Below are positions 11,560 to 22,559 of a stretch of DNA of 64,000 bases, piece after piece. The notes beneath the pieces were generated by a model. That model saw nothing but the letters and a program-made list of their open reading frames with translations, had not been told where the DNA came from and ran no database searches. The stretch comes from Hydnum rufescens UP504 (lineage: Eukaryota > Basidiomycota > Agaricomycetes > Cantharellales > Hydnaceae), in the NCBI GenBank assembly GCA_014904985.1, contig MU129073.1:82824-146823 (forward strand), given 5' to 3'. Position numbers and translations under genes: made by a program. How positions within the stretch are numbered: the stretch's first letter is position 1; each line of letters starts with the position of its first letter.

Positions 11560-11643
11560 TATGAGGATTTCCGGGCTGGTTACTCCGGACTACAGGTCCG
11601 AGTATTTCCAGTTGACTCCGCGAGCTTAAGGACCGCTGTGCTC
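11560..11643 (-). mobile_element. LTR fragment of the 583-bp family, running into the gap
   Basis: The segment with ttactccggactacaggtcc and gactccgcgagcttaaggac matches the reverse complement of the middle of the solo LTR at 16348-16930, with a few differences. It is cut off by the run of N, so its far end cannot be seen. Confidence 0.75.
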
Positions 11644-12373
11644 NNNNNNNNNNNNNNNNNNNNNNNNNNNNNNNNNNNNNNNNNNNNNNNNNNNNNNNNN
11701 NNNNNNNNNNNNNNNNNNNNNNNNNNNNNNNNNNNNNNNNNNNNNNNNNNNNNNNNNNNNNNNNNNNNNNNNNNNNNNNNNNNNNNNNNNNNNNNNNNNN
11801 NNNNNNNNNNNNNNNNNNNNNNNNNNNNNNNNNNNNNNNNNNNNNNNNNNNNNNNNNNNNNNNNNNNNNNNNNNNNNNNNNNNNNNNNNNNNNNNNNNNN
11901 NNNNNNNNNNNNNNNNNNNNNNNNNNNNNNNNNNNNNNNNNNNNNNNNNNNNNNNNNNNNNNNNNNNNNNNNNNNNNNNNNNNNNNNNNNNNNNNNNNNN
12001 NNNNNNNNNNNNNNNNNNNNNNNNNNNNNNNNNNNNNNNNNNNNNNNNNNNNNNNNNNNNNNNNNNNNNNNNNNNNNNNNNNNNNNNNNNNNNNNNNNNN
12101 NNNNNNNNNNNNNNNNNNNNNNNNNNNNNNNNNNNNNNNNNNNNNNNNNNNNNNNNNNNNNNNNNNNNNNNNNNNNNNNNNNNNNNNNNNNNNNNNNNNN
12201 NNNNNNNNNNNNNNNNNNNNNNNNNNNNNNNNNNNNNNNNNNNNNNNNNNNNNNNNNNNNNNNNNNNNNNNNNNNNNNNNNNNNNNNNNNNNNNNNNNNN
12301 NNNNNNNNNNNNNNNNNNNNNNNNNNNNNNNNNNNNNNNNNNNNNNNNNNNNNNNNNNNNNNNNNNNNNNNNN
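11644..12373. other. Assembly gap (730 N)
   Basis: 730 consecutive undetermined bases begin inside an LTR copy. This suggests that the assembler failed in repetitive retrotransposon sequence. Open frames drawn across it have no meaning. Confidence 0.99.
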
Positions 12374-12879
12374 AATAACTAGCCTCACTATAGGACCACT
12401 TGCCCCATGTTCGTGTTTTTTTTGGTTGAGTTCCTGAACCTTAGACACATCTGCCGATTTGCTTTACATCTTGCTTGTGAGTCCATCACCTGACCCATTT
12501 TGAGCAATATGAACATTACTTTCACTCCAGCCACCGTATACTATTCTAGAGCTGCCTGCTGAACCCCTCCATTCGAAATCCATTCAAGTGGATGCAAATT
12601 AGAAATGTTGTATGTTCTTTTTTCCCTCAACACGTCCTTCTGACCATGGAACTTGGGTACTGAAGCACAATGTCAAATTTATGAAACAATGAGCCGCTGT
12701 GCCATTGTGACTTCTTGGCAAGTATCTTATTGTGGATTTTCTGAGACCTGATCCTGATTCAAGCTCATGCAACAGCAAAGTTCTGCTTAATTGCAAAGGG
12801 CAAGAATAAGGGAAAGGCTTCTATGCTGTTGGTAAAAGTAATCCATGCGGATTCTTATGTATGTTGCCACTATTTTTTA

Positions 12880-14900
12880 CACCTCTCAATCTGGCTAATA
12901 TTTCATGCGCTCCAGGTCTGGGTTTGGTGCCAGTTGCGGCGCCGGGGTTTGTCGGAGGAGTTTTTTGGATGACACTCGTGGCGGCGCTGGGTTCGGTGGA
13001 GATGTTGCATGCATCTAGCCAAACTGTGCCAATGTGTATCTGGACATTCTAGTATGTAAGGGCATTCAATAGACAGTGTGCCACTGTCTTCTCGCAAGCC
13101 CCACCATAAGAACAGCCTGGCCTTATCTGTAGCCTTCCGCCATCTTGACAGTCTGAAAATGAAGCTCTCAGAGGTGGCTTCACAGTTGTCCTGGCATGGA
13201 AGTGGTTCAGCTGCCAGAAGAGCGTAAAGGTCCTGTCTGGAGTCCATCCTAGGAACAGGTCAGAGTCTGGGATGGCTGTACGAGGGAGTCAATCATGGTT
13301 TGATTAATATGCGAATTCTGCAATAGGGAGTCTTCATCACCCAGTCATTCCTGTACACATTGGTTAACAGATAAGATCCGGAGGTATTGCTCAATTTCCT
13401 GGTTGACACACTCCATCTGTCCACCATCTGGGGTGGAATGGCTGTCGAAAATTCGCCTTAATGCCAAAATCGACGATGGTGTTCGCTCCTGCATTGAAAC
13501 TTTGGGAGAGTGAAGGGTAGTGCCCTGAGTCGGCTGATAATTTTTCCGGCAAGGCTGTAGTGGCTCCTGATACGCACATTGTCATCGGACAGAGATATTT
13601 TCGCGAATCCCCAGCGATAACTCGACGTGGTGTGGTCGTGGGCATTGCATGGATTCGTTTGGATTTAATGATTGACAACGTCATCATGCTGTCAAACATC
13701 ATGTGCACATCCAGGGATTCCGTGATCATATTCCATGGATGATTGACATGCCACTCGAGTCGGTCCGGCACAGGGTTGTGGTGGAGTTTCCAGCAGCTTG
13801 GAGGAATGTTTTTCATCTAGTTGCAAGTCACAGGCAGAGACCATAGGGTCGATGTATTCGAGACATCCGCCACCAGTAGTTGCAGGACACGCAGCGTTAT
13901 TCTTCCACCTCATCCGGGGTGACCCATGGTCAGATATCATGTGCTCCATGTGCACAAATGGCTGCTCATTATGATTGGAGTTTTGGGTCAATTGGGACTT
14001 ATGCAACGGCTTGTAGAGAGACCGTGGAGCCATGGGTTCCAATCCTGAGAAGGGTGTGTCTTCGGGTTCCATCCCTTCGCTGCCTTAATGATCTTCGACC
14101 AGACTTATCATTTTATCTCTGTTGCCCCTTTTTAATCACAATAGACCACTCAGGCTCCAGCTGGGCCTTCGGACTGTGATGACCTCCAGGGAGCAGGTAG
14201 GCCTGTGATCTGGATAGCGCGGCGCGGAGTTTCACAGAGCTACCATCATCGGATATTGTCAGAGTCCCCCACATGGGATATGTGTGCCTGAGCCAGCCAT
14301 AATGAGAGGGCATCAGGCTTCTCAGTGGATTGTGTTCCCGAACAGGTTGTTTCGAGGCGTGCACAGTTGATACCCAAGAGAGATTATGCGTCCAGGTGGT
14401 TGCCTCCAGTTCAACTTCTGGCAGACCGGAAGTACTGGAGGGTTGCTGGATGGTTCGTGCAGCAGATCTCAACAGCTGTGCAGTGAGGCCGGGAACCTGT
14501 CGTGAGTAGTCTCCAAGCTTCTAAGGCCTGGATGATGGCTAAGAAGGCTTCTTGTCAGTAGAGTCTGTCTACTTTCTCTTTGGCTCTGGATATAGCTTTC
14601 TTCTGACATACGAAGGCCCCTGGGTGCCATCTTTCCCAATCATCTTGGACGCTTGAGCGGAGCGAAGTACAGCATCCCATTGCATACTCTCCTTCCATTG
14701 CGAAGCAATACGGACTCGGCGCGCATGAGACACCAGGATCGTACGAGGTGACAAGGCTTTCAGTTTTGAGAAGCAGAGCTCCCCAGCTTGTCAACTTTAT
14801 TTGCAAGATTGTCCGCAGGTCATAGCTCAATTGAGCTCTTAGAAAGGCTACTGATTTCAAGAAGTACTTGGTAACTTTGCGATAACTTCCTTTTGCATCA
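12880..14900 (-). mobile_element. Ty3/Gypsy retrotransposon pol fragment, frameshifted
   Basis: Minus-strand translation around 13370-13450 reads STPDGGQMECVNQEIEQYLR, which matches the integrase core of Ty3/Gypsy elements (usual form HPQTDGQTERVNQ.IEQYLR). It is followed by a relic of the WLPIAEFAYN motif near 13290. Further upstream on that strand, around 13840-13920, a decayed zinc-finger/GHPGR region (VSCNYWWRMSR) precedes it, in the expected order. The frame jumps repeatedly, so no intact protein exists. LTR pieces of one family lie on both sides (11560-11643 and 15358-15531), so this may be one damaged element with its left LTR mostly in the gap. Open frames at 14113-14860 could be the reverse-transcriptase/RNase H part but show no clear motif. 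Confidence 0.65.
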
Positions 14901-15357
14901 TAGTCTTTGCATCAAGCTTTGGAGTAGGTAACCCCTGTTTCTTAAGAATTCCTTTAGATCCAGGCCCTGTTGATGTCATCTTATATTCCATTACATTAGT
15001 ACCTAGTACTTTTATACTATAAATCACGCGTGAATGCACCGTTGAGATGGATGTTACAAATAGGACGCCAAATAAGAGAAGCTGCATTAAGATCAATGAT
15101 CCATAATAACCATTACTAATATCAGTTACATAAATACACTGATTCCTATTGAAAAAAAGCCTAGGGAATGCAGACCTATTAAGATGAAACTACAGTCAGA
15201 ATAAGGCGTTTTCCCATCTCAGCCCAGATGGGGCTCCAGGACCTGGGGTTTCTCTGGGAAGTTTCTTTGATGAGTACCATCTAGGGGACTCCTGTATTAA
15301 TTATCTACGCATGTCTATGATATATATCAACCTAAGCCCTAATGCTGCCAATGTGAG

Positions 15358-15531
15358 TAGTTTCCGCCTAGTCCCTTCCGGGCTGCTGGATTGCCTCTCC
15401 GTCCCCTCCTATCTTCGTTATCTCATTCCTGCCCGGATTCTCTCGGACTTAGCCGGACCTACACTGGACTTAGCCGGAATTATCTGTGTTTATATTTGTT
15501 TGGTGCTCTCGTCGCAGCGTGGCCTGACAGG
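15358..15531 (-). mobile_element. Truncated LTR of the 583-bp family
   Basis: The sequence from gtttccgcctagtcccttcc to gcagcgtggcctgaca is the reverse complement of the first 170 bases or so of the solo LTR at 16348-16930. It ends in the same TGACA terminus and is missing its inner part. It abuts the 15-bp minisatellite directly. Confidence 0.85.
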
Positions 15532-15534
15532 AAT

Positions 15535-15910
15535 GGTCACCACTTGATTCATCGTCACTTGATTCATTGCCACTTGACTCATCACCACTTGATTTGTCAC
15601 CACTTGATTTGTCACCACTTGATTTGTTGCCACTTGATTTGTTGCCACTTGATTTGTTGCTGCTTGATTTGTTGCCACTTGATTTGTTGCCACTTGATTT
15701 GTCGCCACTTGATTCGTTGCCGCTTGATTCATTGCCGCTTGATTCATTGCCACTTGATTTGTCGCCGCTCGATTTGTCGCTGCTTGATTCATCGCTGCCT
15801 GATTCATTGTTGCTTGATTCGTCGCTGCTTGATTCGTCATCACTCAATTCCTCCCCACTCTGTTCGTCTCTGCTCAAATCATCCCTACTTAAGTCGTCAT
15901 CTCTCAAATC
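15535..15910. repeat. 15-bp minisatellite (about 24 units)
   Basis: Units follow the pattern CACTTGATTTGTTGC with drift at CAC/CGC and TTT/TTC, giving a strict 15-base period that decays towards both ends. Because the period is a multiple of three and lacks stops, it stays open in several frames on both strands; the minus strand would read an SSGNK-type pentapeptide repeat. I see no start or context that makes this a genuine protein. It sits between a truncated LTR and the first recognisable KDZ coding sequence. Confidence 0.9.
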
Positions 15911-16347
15911 AACAGTGCCCACCTTGGAAAGCCTTGCAGCAAATCCGTATACTCATTCATATCACACAAATCCCAAGGACCACAAGCCAACTATGGACAA
16001 TACCTGCCCCAGCATCTACCTCCAATACCGCTGCCCTGCATGCTTTGGAGGAATTGAGTATCCAAAGGATGGCCAGTATGTCCTTTTACAATATCCATGC
16101 CATGAAGTCTCTAATACATAGTTAGGCCCTGTGCATTTGTTTCGGGTGATGGGTGTGCAACCCAATGGCGACAAGATAGGCATGGTGAGCAATATTACCC
16201 TTTTGGGTCACCAGTCCCATGGGACCTGTTTGTGTCAACATTGGAGACATCTGCAATGAGCAACTACTATACTGAGACTAAGGCTGCTGCGAAGTCGGCT
16301 GGTAGGAAACCCTCTCTGAATGTTCATGAAAAAGGAATGGCAGTCAC

Positions 16348-16930
16348 TGTCAGGGCCACGCTGCGACGAGAGCACCAAACAAATATAAACACAGATAATT
16401 CCGGCTAAGTCCGGTGTAAGTCCGGCTAAGTCCGAGAGAATCTGGGCAGGAATGAGATAACGAAGATAGGAGGGGACAGAGAGGCAATCCAGCAGCCCGG
16501 AAGGGACTAGGCGGAAATGAGCACAGCAGTCCTTAAGCTCGCGGAGTCAACTGGAAAATACTCGGACCTGTAGTCCGGAGTAACAGCGGAAATCCTGAGA
16601 GACCAAAGCTGGGGTCTCTGGACTTCGCTCTCGGACTACTTATACATGATGACTATACTACGGGGGAGTGATCGCTAAACTGGAGGTGGTTACAAGGGGA
16701 CAGGAACAGGAACAGGAACAGGAACAGGAACTTGGCCAGGGGTGAACTGGAAGCAATGGGAAATGAAAGGGAAATGAAACCAAGATAGGGTTGGACTGGA
16801 GTCAAAGCGGAATCAAGCCGGAAGCAAAGTGGACTTGGGCGAGGGAAATAAGTGGAGAACCGGACTGGAGGTGGGCAGACAAGGACCAGAGTTGACCGGA
16901 GTAGACCGGAGTTGGGGGCGAACCCTGACA
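16348..16930 (-). mobile_element. Solo LTR, 583 bp, with 5-bp target duplication GTCAC
   Basis: The element starts TGTCAGGGCC and ends AACCCTGACA (TG...CA) and is bracketed by GTCAC at 16343-16347 and 16931-16935. Joining the flanks at one GTCAC copy restores KDZ reading frame across the site (EKGMAVTNDVIDRC). The 5-bp duplication is typical of Ty3/Gypsy integration. A (CAGGAA)-type hexamer run lies near 16701-16731. A TATA-like GTATAAGTAG occurs on the minus strand near 16640, hence the strand call, which is tentative. Confidence 0.95.
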
Positions 16931-18018
16931 GTCACAAATGATGTTATCGATCGATGTGAGGACTCTTACCTCACTGCTAAGGACTACCGTATCAGAATAT
17001 CTAAGGACTATTCAGATAAAGGGCTCATTGTCATGGTCTGTCGACATGACAATGTAATCTGGTTCATCAATATGGGTCCCAATGGTGAAAAACGGTACTT
17101 TATGCTTGCTATGATGCAGAAGCTCCTCGGAGAGCTTCCAGAGTCATTCACCGTGGGTTTTTTTTATGATGTCATCTGTGCTATGCATCGTGAAATGGAA
17201 CGTGTATGTTATGGCTATTTTTCTATTTCCTATGCTGACTGGGGATCTGTGGTAGTGGCAGCTTTTGCTGAAATGCCTCCCACGGCTCAAATTTGCAACT
17301 CCAGTTTTCCATGCATATGGCCATCAGTGGCCTTGCCAGCTGTCATACCATCCTTATAAGAATCCGGAATTCGGACATACGGATGGTGAAGGATGCGAGA
17401 GAGAATGGAATCTCCTCAATGGGATTATTCCGACTTGTCGAATCTCTGGAGTAAGTGTTCATTGCACTCCTCTCACATCCCTGGGATTACCTGTCTTGTA
17501 CCAGTTTCATCGCCATTTATTCATAATCAACACCAAACAAGCATATATCGACAAGCAGAATCTTCTCAAACTTGCGAGCCGGCAGAAGTGCCGGTTTGAA
17601 GATGCCACAGCCAAACTAGAGGAAGCAGAAGCAGCGCTTGACCGTTTGCGGATCCCACTTGATGAAATCAAAGAAGCATGGGCAGAGCAATTGTCTACTC
17701 AGCAAGCTCAGCCACCTCGTGCATTTCCTGTGCCTATTCAACTTGTATTTGCTGACACGAGTTAATCCAAGTCCCGGAAAAGGATGCTGGGGCAAAAGCA
17801 ATTGAATGAATACTGAATCTGGTTCGGACTCGAACATCACTTCAGCAACAGATCACATCAATTATGAATCGCCAAGCCGCTGCTGTTCTACATGATCCCT
17901 TGTCTCTACATTGTGGCAAACTCCTTGATCACCTCAATCAATTGTGGTCATCATTAGAGAAAGTTGAATTACAGCTTACCAAGCGGGAGGCCGAATTACT
18001 ACTTCAAGACGGGGTGAC

Positions 18019-18865
18019 TGTCAGGGCGACACTGCCGTCGAAGCCACAAACAGAAAGAGGAAAGAGATTAATTAACCACACGCTATCGCAGTGGGAATCC
18101 TGAGTATACACCACACAACAAGGGACACACAAGTCTCGCACCTATCGCAGTGGGAATCCTGAGAGATCGAAACTAGTGATCCCCCAACTGTGAAGGGCTA
18201 TAAATACTATTTCCTGCACACAGCCTCCAACCTTCCAGAGCCTTCCGCCGTCTTCCATAACCTTCCGGATCCTCCTAGAATGCCGGCTCCACAGCCCATC
18301 AGTCAGCCTCCACAGCCACCATCACTAAGCCTCACTAAGCTGACGCAGCCGTGTTACGAATCCTGTGCGCACCTCCACATGGCTATGCCCCAACTTCCAT
18401 ATGTATCCCCCTTAGCGTATGTACTTCCAAGGCAGTGTACGCCTGGGTACTCCAAAGGTGTCCAAAGTGTCAAATGACCATAATGACGTGGATGGAGTAT
18501 GGATTGGGACAGGTGATGTGGATTCAGGGACTGGGGGTAGAGGAGGAGGAGGGGGAGTCTGGATTGGCAACTCCATGGACTCACGTGGGGAGCGAGGGAA
18601 CGACAGGTGCTGACAAGGGCGCCAATGCTGCCACTGGTTGACTACCCAGCCCATAGCCCGCTGGCCGAGGCCTGATAGAACAAGGGCAATAATAATAAGA
18701 GAAATGCCAATAATGGCAAGGATGACAATAACCCCCATAGTGAATGGAGGGAGAGAGGAGACAAGAGCATTTGAGGAAGTAGGCGCCATATGATAAAGTT
18801 GATGAAGAATGATACTCTGACGGGTAAGTCCTTAGGCGGAAGCAAATGTCAATTTGATCCTGACA
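18019..18865 (+). mobile_element. Solo LTR of a second family, 847 bp, with 5-bp target duplication GTGAC
   Basis: The element begins TGTCAGGGCGACACTGCC and ends ATCCTGACA. It is bracketed by GTGAC at 18014-18018 and 18866-18870. Removing it rejoins the KDZ frame (LLQDGVTRHDLDK). It shares only its terminal octamer with the 583-bp family. A TATA box (gctataaatac near 18197) and a repeated tatcgcagtgggaatcctga (18083 and 18145) lie in its first third, which supports the plus orientation. Open frames inside it are not credible genes. Confidence 0.95.
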
Positions 18866-19873
18866 GTGACGAGACATGATTTGGACAAGATCAAGAGTTC
18901 CCAATGGTATGATGCACTAATTCGTGCTCATGCTCACTATCAATGGCTAGTTTCAGCCTTGGTTGGTCATAAATTCATGATTACGCAGCGTATTGAGGAC
19001 TACTGAAGCCATATACTTGGTGAGCATAACTCTTAAAGTGTATGAAACTTGATCTGATTCCTAAATTGCCTCTAGATCACAAAGCTTGGGTTCATGAGGC
19101 ACAATCAGACAAGAAGTGACAACCGGCAGTCCTGCGCTGCCTTAACAAACTCAATAAGGAAATCCAGCGTATGCTGGATGCCTGGGAAGAAGCACCACAT
19201 GGCGCAATTCAACCAGAAAAACTCGACCGCAAGGGTTGTTCTCATTGGACGTTGATGGCGTAATATGGAAAGGCTTGCGTATTCTTGAGGTGGGACTAGG
19301 AGATGATCGTCCACCACCCCGATGGCTGGCAGACGAAAATATGCATGTAGCCATTATTGCATATCTGGATTCGGAAGGATGTTGAGTTGAGCTTGAAATT
19401 ATCAAGTGTGAAGTGACAAATATGCACGTCTGGTATGCAGAAGAACACCATGCCCTTTGGACCGCAATTCAGGATACGAGTACGTGCTAAATACATGTTT
19501 TTAAACTTCAACTAATCTCCTTATAGAGACAGACTCAACTCTCCAATTTCATCTTTCCTGTAAATTCTCCATCTTTAAACAACTCGGAATAACATGGGAT
19601 TATTCACTGCGTCAACTTCCTTACCCTACTGACCTACAATCCATTGTCCATTTTGCAACGAGTAGTAGTGTGCCAGTGGAAGCCATTCCTGTTCATTCTC
19701 TATCTACACCGGCACCAGCACACGAGCTCGATTCAGATAGCGAGGACTGTATGGAGGATTGCGGTGTAACTGTTGCTGTCTCGGAGGTAGTCAAGAAGAT
19801 AGATGAGGATGAGGAATGTAGTGAAAGTGGACTGATCTTTGATGACTCTACATATGCCTCTGAGGACGAATAA

Positions 19874-20597
19874 TATATTTTGTTCATTTGTATATCACTG
19901 TTGCCACGGCATGGCTCAATTGAATTAAGTCTAGTTGCAACTCAGCTCGATTGAATAGTCAAGTCAGTGATTCTTCTTGCCTACCACGGTAATACTTTTT
20001 ACTTCACTCTGATACCAAAAAAAATGTAGAAGCCATTAAAATTTTGGTGGCGAGTCGGGTCATAAGATTGCTGTGAAGAATTTTTTTGTTTTTGACTTGG
20101 GAGTCGTCACATCACTAAAGTCTTAGTAGCATTATTATTGCTTTGCTTCTTATACATGATTCATCGCGCCCAATGCTACGGGTCCTTCACTGCTCATGTT
20201 TTTTCTAAGTAATTCTCATATGGCTCTCCACAACAGCCACTGCTGAGGCAATGTCCTTCTAACATGGGACAGGGAACAGCGACACTCACGCATTCATCAC
20301 GTTTTTGGGTTCTCGGCAGGTGGGCAAACAAAAATCAGCTGTAATTTGGTAGATAATTAAAGTATGTATGGTAAAATGCTAAATACAATGGCGCAATGAG
20401 GTATCTATAGACAGTGGAAGAAATGGGAAAGTTGATACATGATTTACATGTAGTTTTGGCGAGAGTCTATGATTGAAAGGCCTGCGATGCAAAGATTTAG
20501 AAAGATCATGGCTAGGGTGTTCACAAGAATATACGATCGTCATGACCAAGGCATCCATGAGAATTGTGGCTGGGGTGCTCACATTCACAAGAATTGT
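19874..20597. other. No gene seen
   Basis: The interval after the KDZ C terminus is AT-rich with no open frame, motif or obvious repeat. The 3' end of the KDZ element should lie here, but I could not recognise its terminus. Confidence 0.5.
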
Positions 20598-22229
20598 CTA
20601 GGATGTTTGCTTTCGGTTAGAATGGTCGCAGTCAATGTCAGAACGTTCGTGGGTGCGGTCAAAATGTCCATGATCACGATCAAGATGTTCCCACTTGCGG
20701 TGGCGGTCAGAGTGTTCATGCTCACGCTCAGAACATTCACACTCACGGCCAGAGTGTTCACGCTCATGGTTGTGGTTGTGGTTGTGGTCAGAATGTTTGG
20801 GATCATGGCCGCGGTCAGGATGTTTGTGTTTGCAGTCATGGCTAGAAGGGTGGTGATGATCATGGGTAGAGCATTCATGATCATGGCCAGAGGGATCAAT
20901 GCTCGAAAGCTCATTATATGATGGTCCATATTCACTAGGATTATGAGCATAGCCAGAGCCTGAGGGTTCATGAGAGTGAAGGGAAGATAGCTTGTGGCAG
21001 TCATGGCTAGAGCACTCACCATCATAATGGTCAGAAGGCTTGCCCTGATCATAGCCAGATGGTTTCTCAGGACTGTGAAAAGGGACTTTACTGGAATTGC
21101 AGGTGCCAGAACCAGAAGGTGCGTGAGTCCCATGAGAAGGCTCATGAGAACTGTAATGAGGCGACTTGTGAGAGACAAAACGAGATGGTTCATGAGAGCC
21201 AGGAGGCAGTTCGCGAGAACCAGGAGGCAGTTCACGAGAACCAGGAGGCAATTCACGAGAACCGGGAGACAATTCATGAGAGCCAGAAGGAGGTGGTTGG
21301 TGATAGCCAGGAGACACTGAGCGAGAGTGAGAGTGAGGTGGTTCGTGAGAGCCAAAATGAGGCAGTCTGTGAGAGCCAAAATGAGACAGCTCATGAGAGT
21401 TATGATGAGTTGGCTCACGGGAGTTATGACGAGTTGGCTCACGGGAGTTATGACGAGTTGGCTCACGGGAGTTATGACGAGTTAGCTCATGGGAGTTATG
21501 ACGAGTTAGCTCATGGGAGTTATGATGAGTTGGTTCATGGGAGTTATGATGGGTTGGCTCATGGGAGTTATGATGAGTTGGCTCATGAGAGTTATGATGA
21601 GGCAGCTGGGGGGCTGATCTCCCATGAGCGACTGTGTCCTCAGCCTCAACATACTGAGAAACTTTGGCACCATCCTTCTCGTAATATGATGGATCTCTAC
21701 CCTCTGAATTCACTGGATGGCGGTATTCATCTTCAGTCTGGGGCAGCTCATCACCCTCAGATGGGAAATCGTGATTGTCGCTATACCTTGCCCTTGAAGA
21801 CAAATGTTGCGAACAATATAAGGATGGCCGTGGGGAAGATCTCTTCGAATGAGAAGGGGCAGGTGGTGAATGACTTAATGAATATTGCGATTGAGATTGT
21901 GGTGGGAGCAGCGGGACACGATCATCTAGGGCATGGGATGAGTTGCTCTTGTCGTCCTCAATAATTGAGGGTAAACCATGAGAGGAGCCAGGCATGGCAC
22001 ATGACTGGCCTGAGTTTGATGATGCAGTACCTGTTGTCGACTTCATGTCCCAACTGTGCGTCCTAGAGCTTCCTGTGGTACTACTGGCATTGACGGATAA
22101 GGCACTTGATCGCTGACTTGGCACCATGAAAGATTTAATGGACGGGTTCATACTGCCTGAAACCAGGCTGCTGTTCGTCATGGCACCCCTTGATTGTGGT
22201 TGTGACTGTTGACGAGGAGCTCTGGTCAC
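20598..22229 (-). CDS. Histidine/serine-rich tandem-repeat protein (uncertain gene)
   Basis: A 543-codon minus-strand frame is rich in His, Ser, Pro and Glu. Residues about 1-210 are Ser-rich and unordered. Then come about nine octapeptides of the type HNSHEPTH, about four heptapeptides of the type PGSRELP, and a long decayed tail of SHEPS and DHEHS-like pieces ending in a highly charged H/D/E/R-rich C terminus. In-frame sequence upstream (about 22230-22470) continues as an Arg/Ser-rich segment broken by two stops. The frame may therefore be the 3' part of the degenerate gene at 22560-25736, whose last exon reads towards it. No domain is recognisable. The plus strand is also open through the repeats, so coding status is uncertain. 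Confidence 0.45.
   Translation of the reverse strand: MTRAPRQQSQPQSRGAMTNSSLVSGSMNPSIKSFMVPSQRSSALSVNASSTTGSSRTHSWDMKSTTGTASSNSGQSCAMPGSSHGLPSIIEDDKSNSSHALDDRVPLLPPQSQSQYSLSHSPPAPSHSKRSSPRPSLYCSQHLSSRARYSDNHDFPSEGDELPQTEDEYRHPVNSEGRDPSYYEKDGAKVSQYVEAEDTVAHGRSAPQLPHHNSHEPTHHNSHEPTHHNSHEPTHHNSHELTRHNSHELTRHNSREPTRHNSREPTRHNSREPTHHNSHELSHFGSHRLPHFGSHEPPHSHSRSVSPGYHQPPPSGSHELSPGSRELPPGSRELPPGSRELPPGSHEPSRFVSHKSPHYSSHEPSHGTHAPSGSGTCNSSKVPFHSPEKPSGYDQGKPSDHYDGECSSHDCHKLSSLHSHEPSGSGYAHNPSEYGPSYNELSSIDPSGHDHECSTHDHHHPSSHDCKHKHPDRGHDPKHSDHNHNHNHEREHSGRECECSEREHEHSDRHRKWEHLDRDHGHFDRTHERSDIDCDHSNRKQTS
21190..21610. repeat. 21-bp and 24-bp minisatellites
   Basis: Two adjoining arrays are visible on the plus strand: about four units of gaaccaggaggcagttcacga (21 bp, 21200-21275) and about nine units of gagttggctcatgggagttatgac-type sequence (24 bp, about 21385-21605). 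Both keep a multiple-of-three period, so length changes would not alter reading frame. Confidence 0.88.
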
Positions 22230-22559
22230 ACCGGAGCCTTGGGAATGAGAGCAAGAGTGTGATCGCCTATGAGATCAATGTCAAGAGCAGGATCGAGAAT
22301 ATGAATAGGTGTGGGAATGAGAACGAGAATGCCTATCAGTGCTATGATGGACATGGTGCCGAGAGCGTGAGCAAGAATGTGTACATGCCCGTTGGTGAGA
22401 TTTTGAGTATGAACGTGATCGTCGGGGATCAGAATCGTTGCTTGAACTGCTCGCCCTACGATCTCATCTGGGTGCTCCTGATTTCTTGGGGAGCCATTTC
22501 TGGATATCGCGGACTCGAAGGAGGATATTGCCTTGAGTATTTTCGATCAGCGAGTAATC

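Larger units (their letters stand above)
15950..19873 (+). mobile_element. KDZ (Kyakuja-Dileera-Zisupton) transposase, interrupted by two solo LTRs
   Basis: Coding sequence continues through three blocks: about 15950-16347, 16936-18018 and 18871-19873. Family motifs appear in the KDZ order: YRCPACFGG (CPxCFG), then GLIVMVCRHDNVIWFINM, the HAYGHQWPCQLSYHP block, FGHTDGEGCEREW, a Glu/Lys-rich coiled coil (ATAKLEEAEAALD), and the C-terminal PRWLADENMH region with an acidic tail. A normal intron with gtaagt and a ccag acceptor lies at about 17451-17507. The first block is decayed (stops around 16120), and the frame also shifts near 17240-17290. The enzyme would move DNA elements by cut-and-paste; this copy is dead. 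Terminal inverted repeats were not identified. Confidence 0.88.

Noticed and set aside
11453..12448. Long open frames on both strands across 11453-12448
   Set aside because: They are produced by the 730-base run of N, which contains no stop codons.
15470..16125. Three overlapping repetitive frames (SSGNK, LICCH, LDLLP types)
   Set aside because: All follow from the 15-bp period; none has supporting start, splice or homology.
18412..18789. Minus-strand frame with a strongly hydrophobic segment (VIVILAIIGISLIIIAL)
   Set aside because: It lies wholly inside the 847-bp solo LTR, is out of context and has no start or splice support.
21059..21964. 301-codon plus-strand frame with ESYDELAHG-type repeats
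   Set aside because: It is the antisense reading of the 24-bp minisatellite; the longer minus-strand frame fits the neighbouring sequence better.
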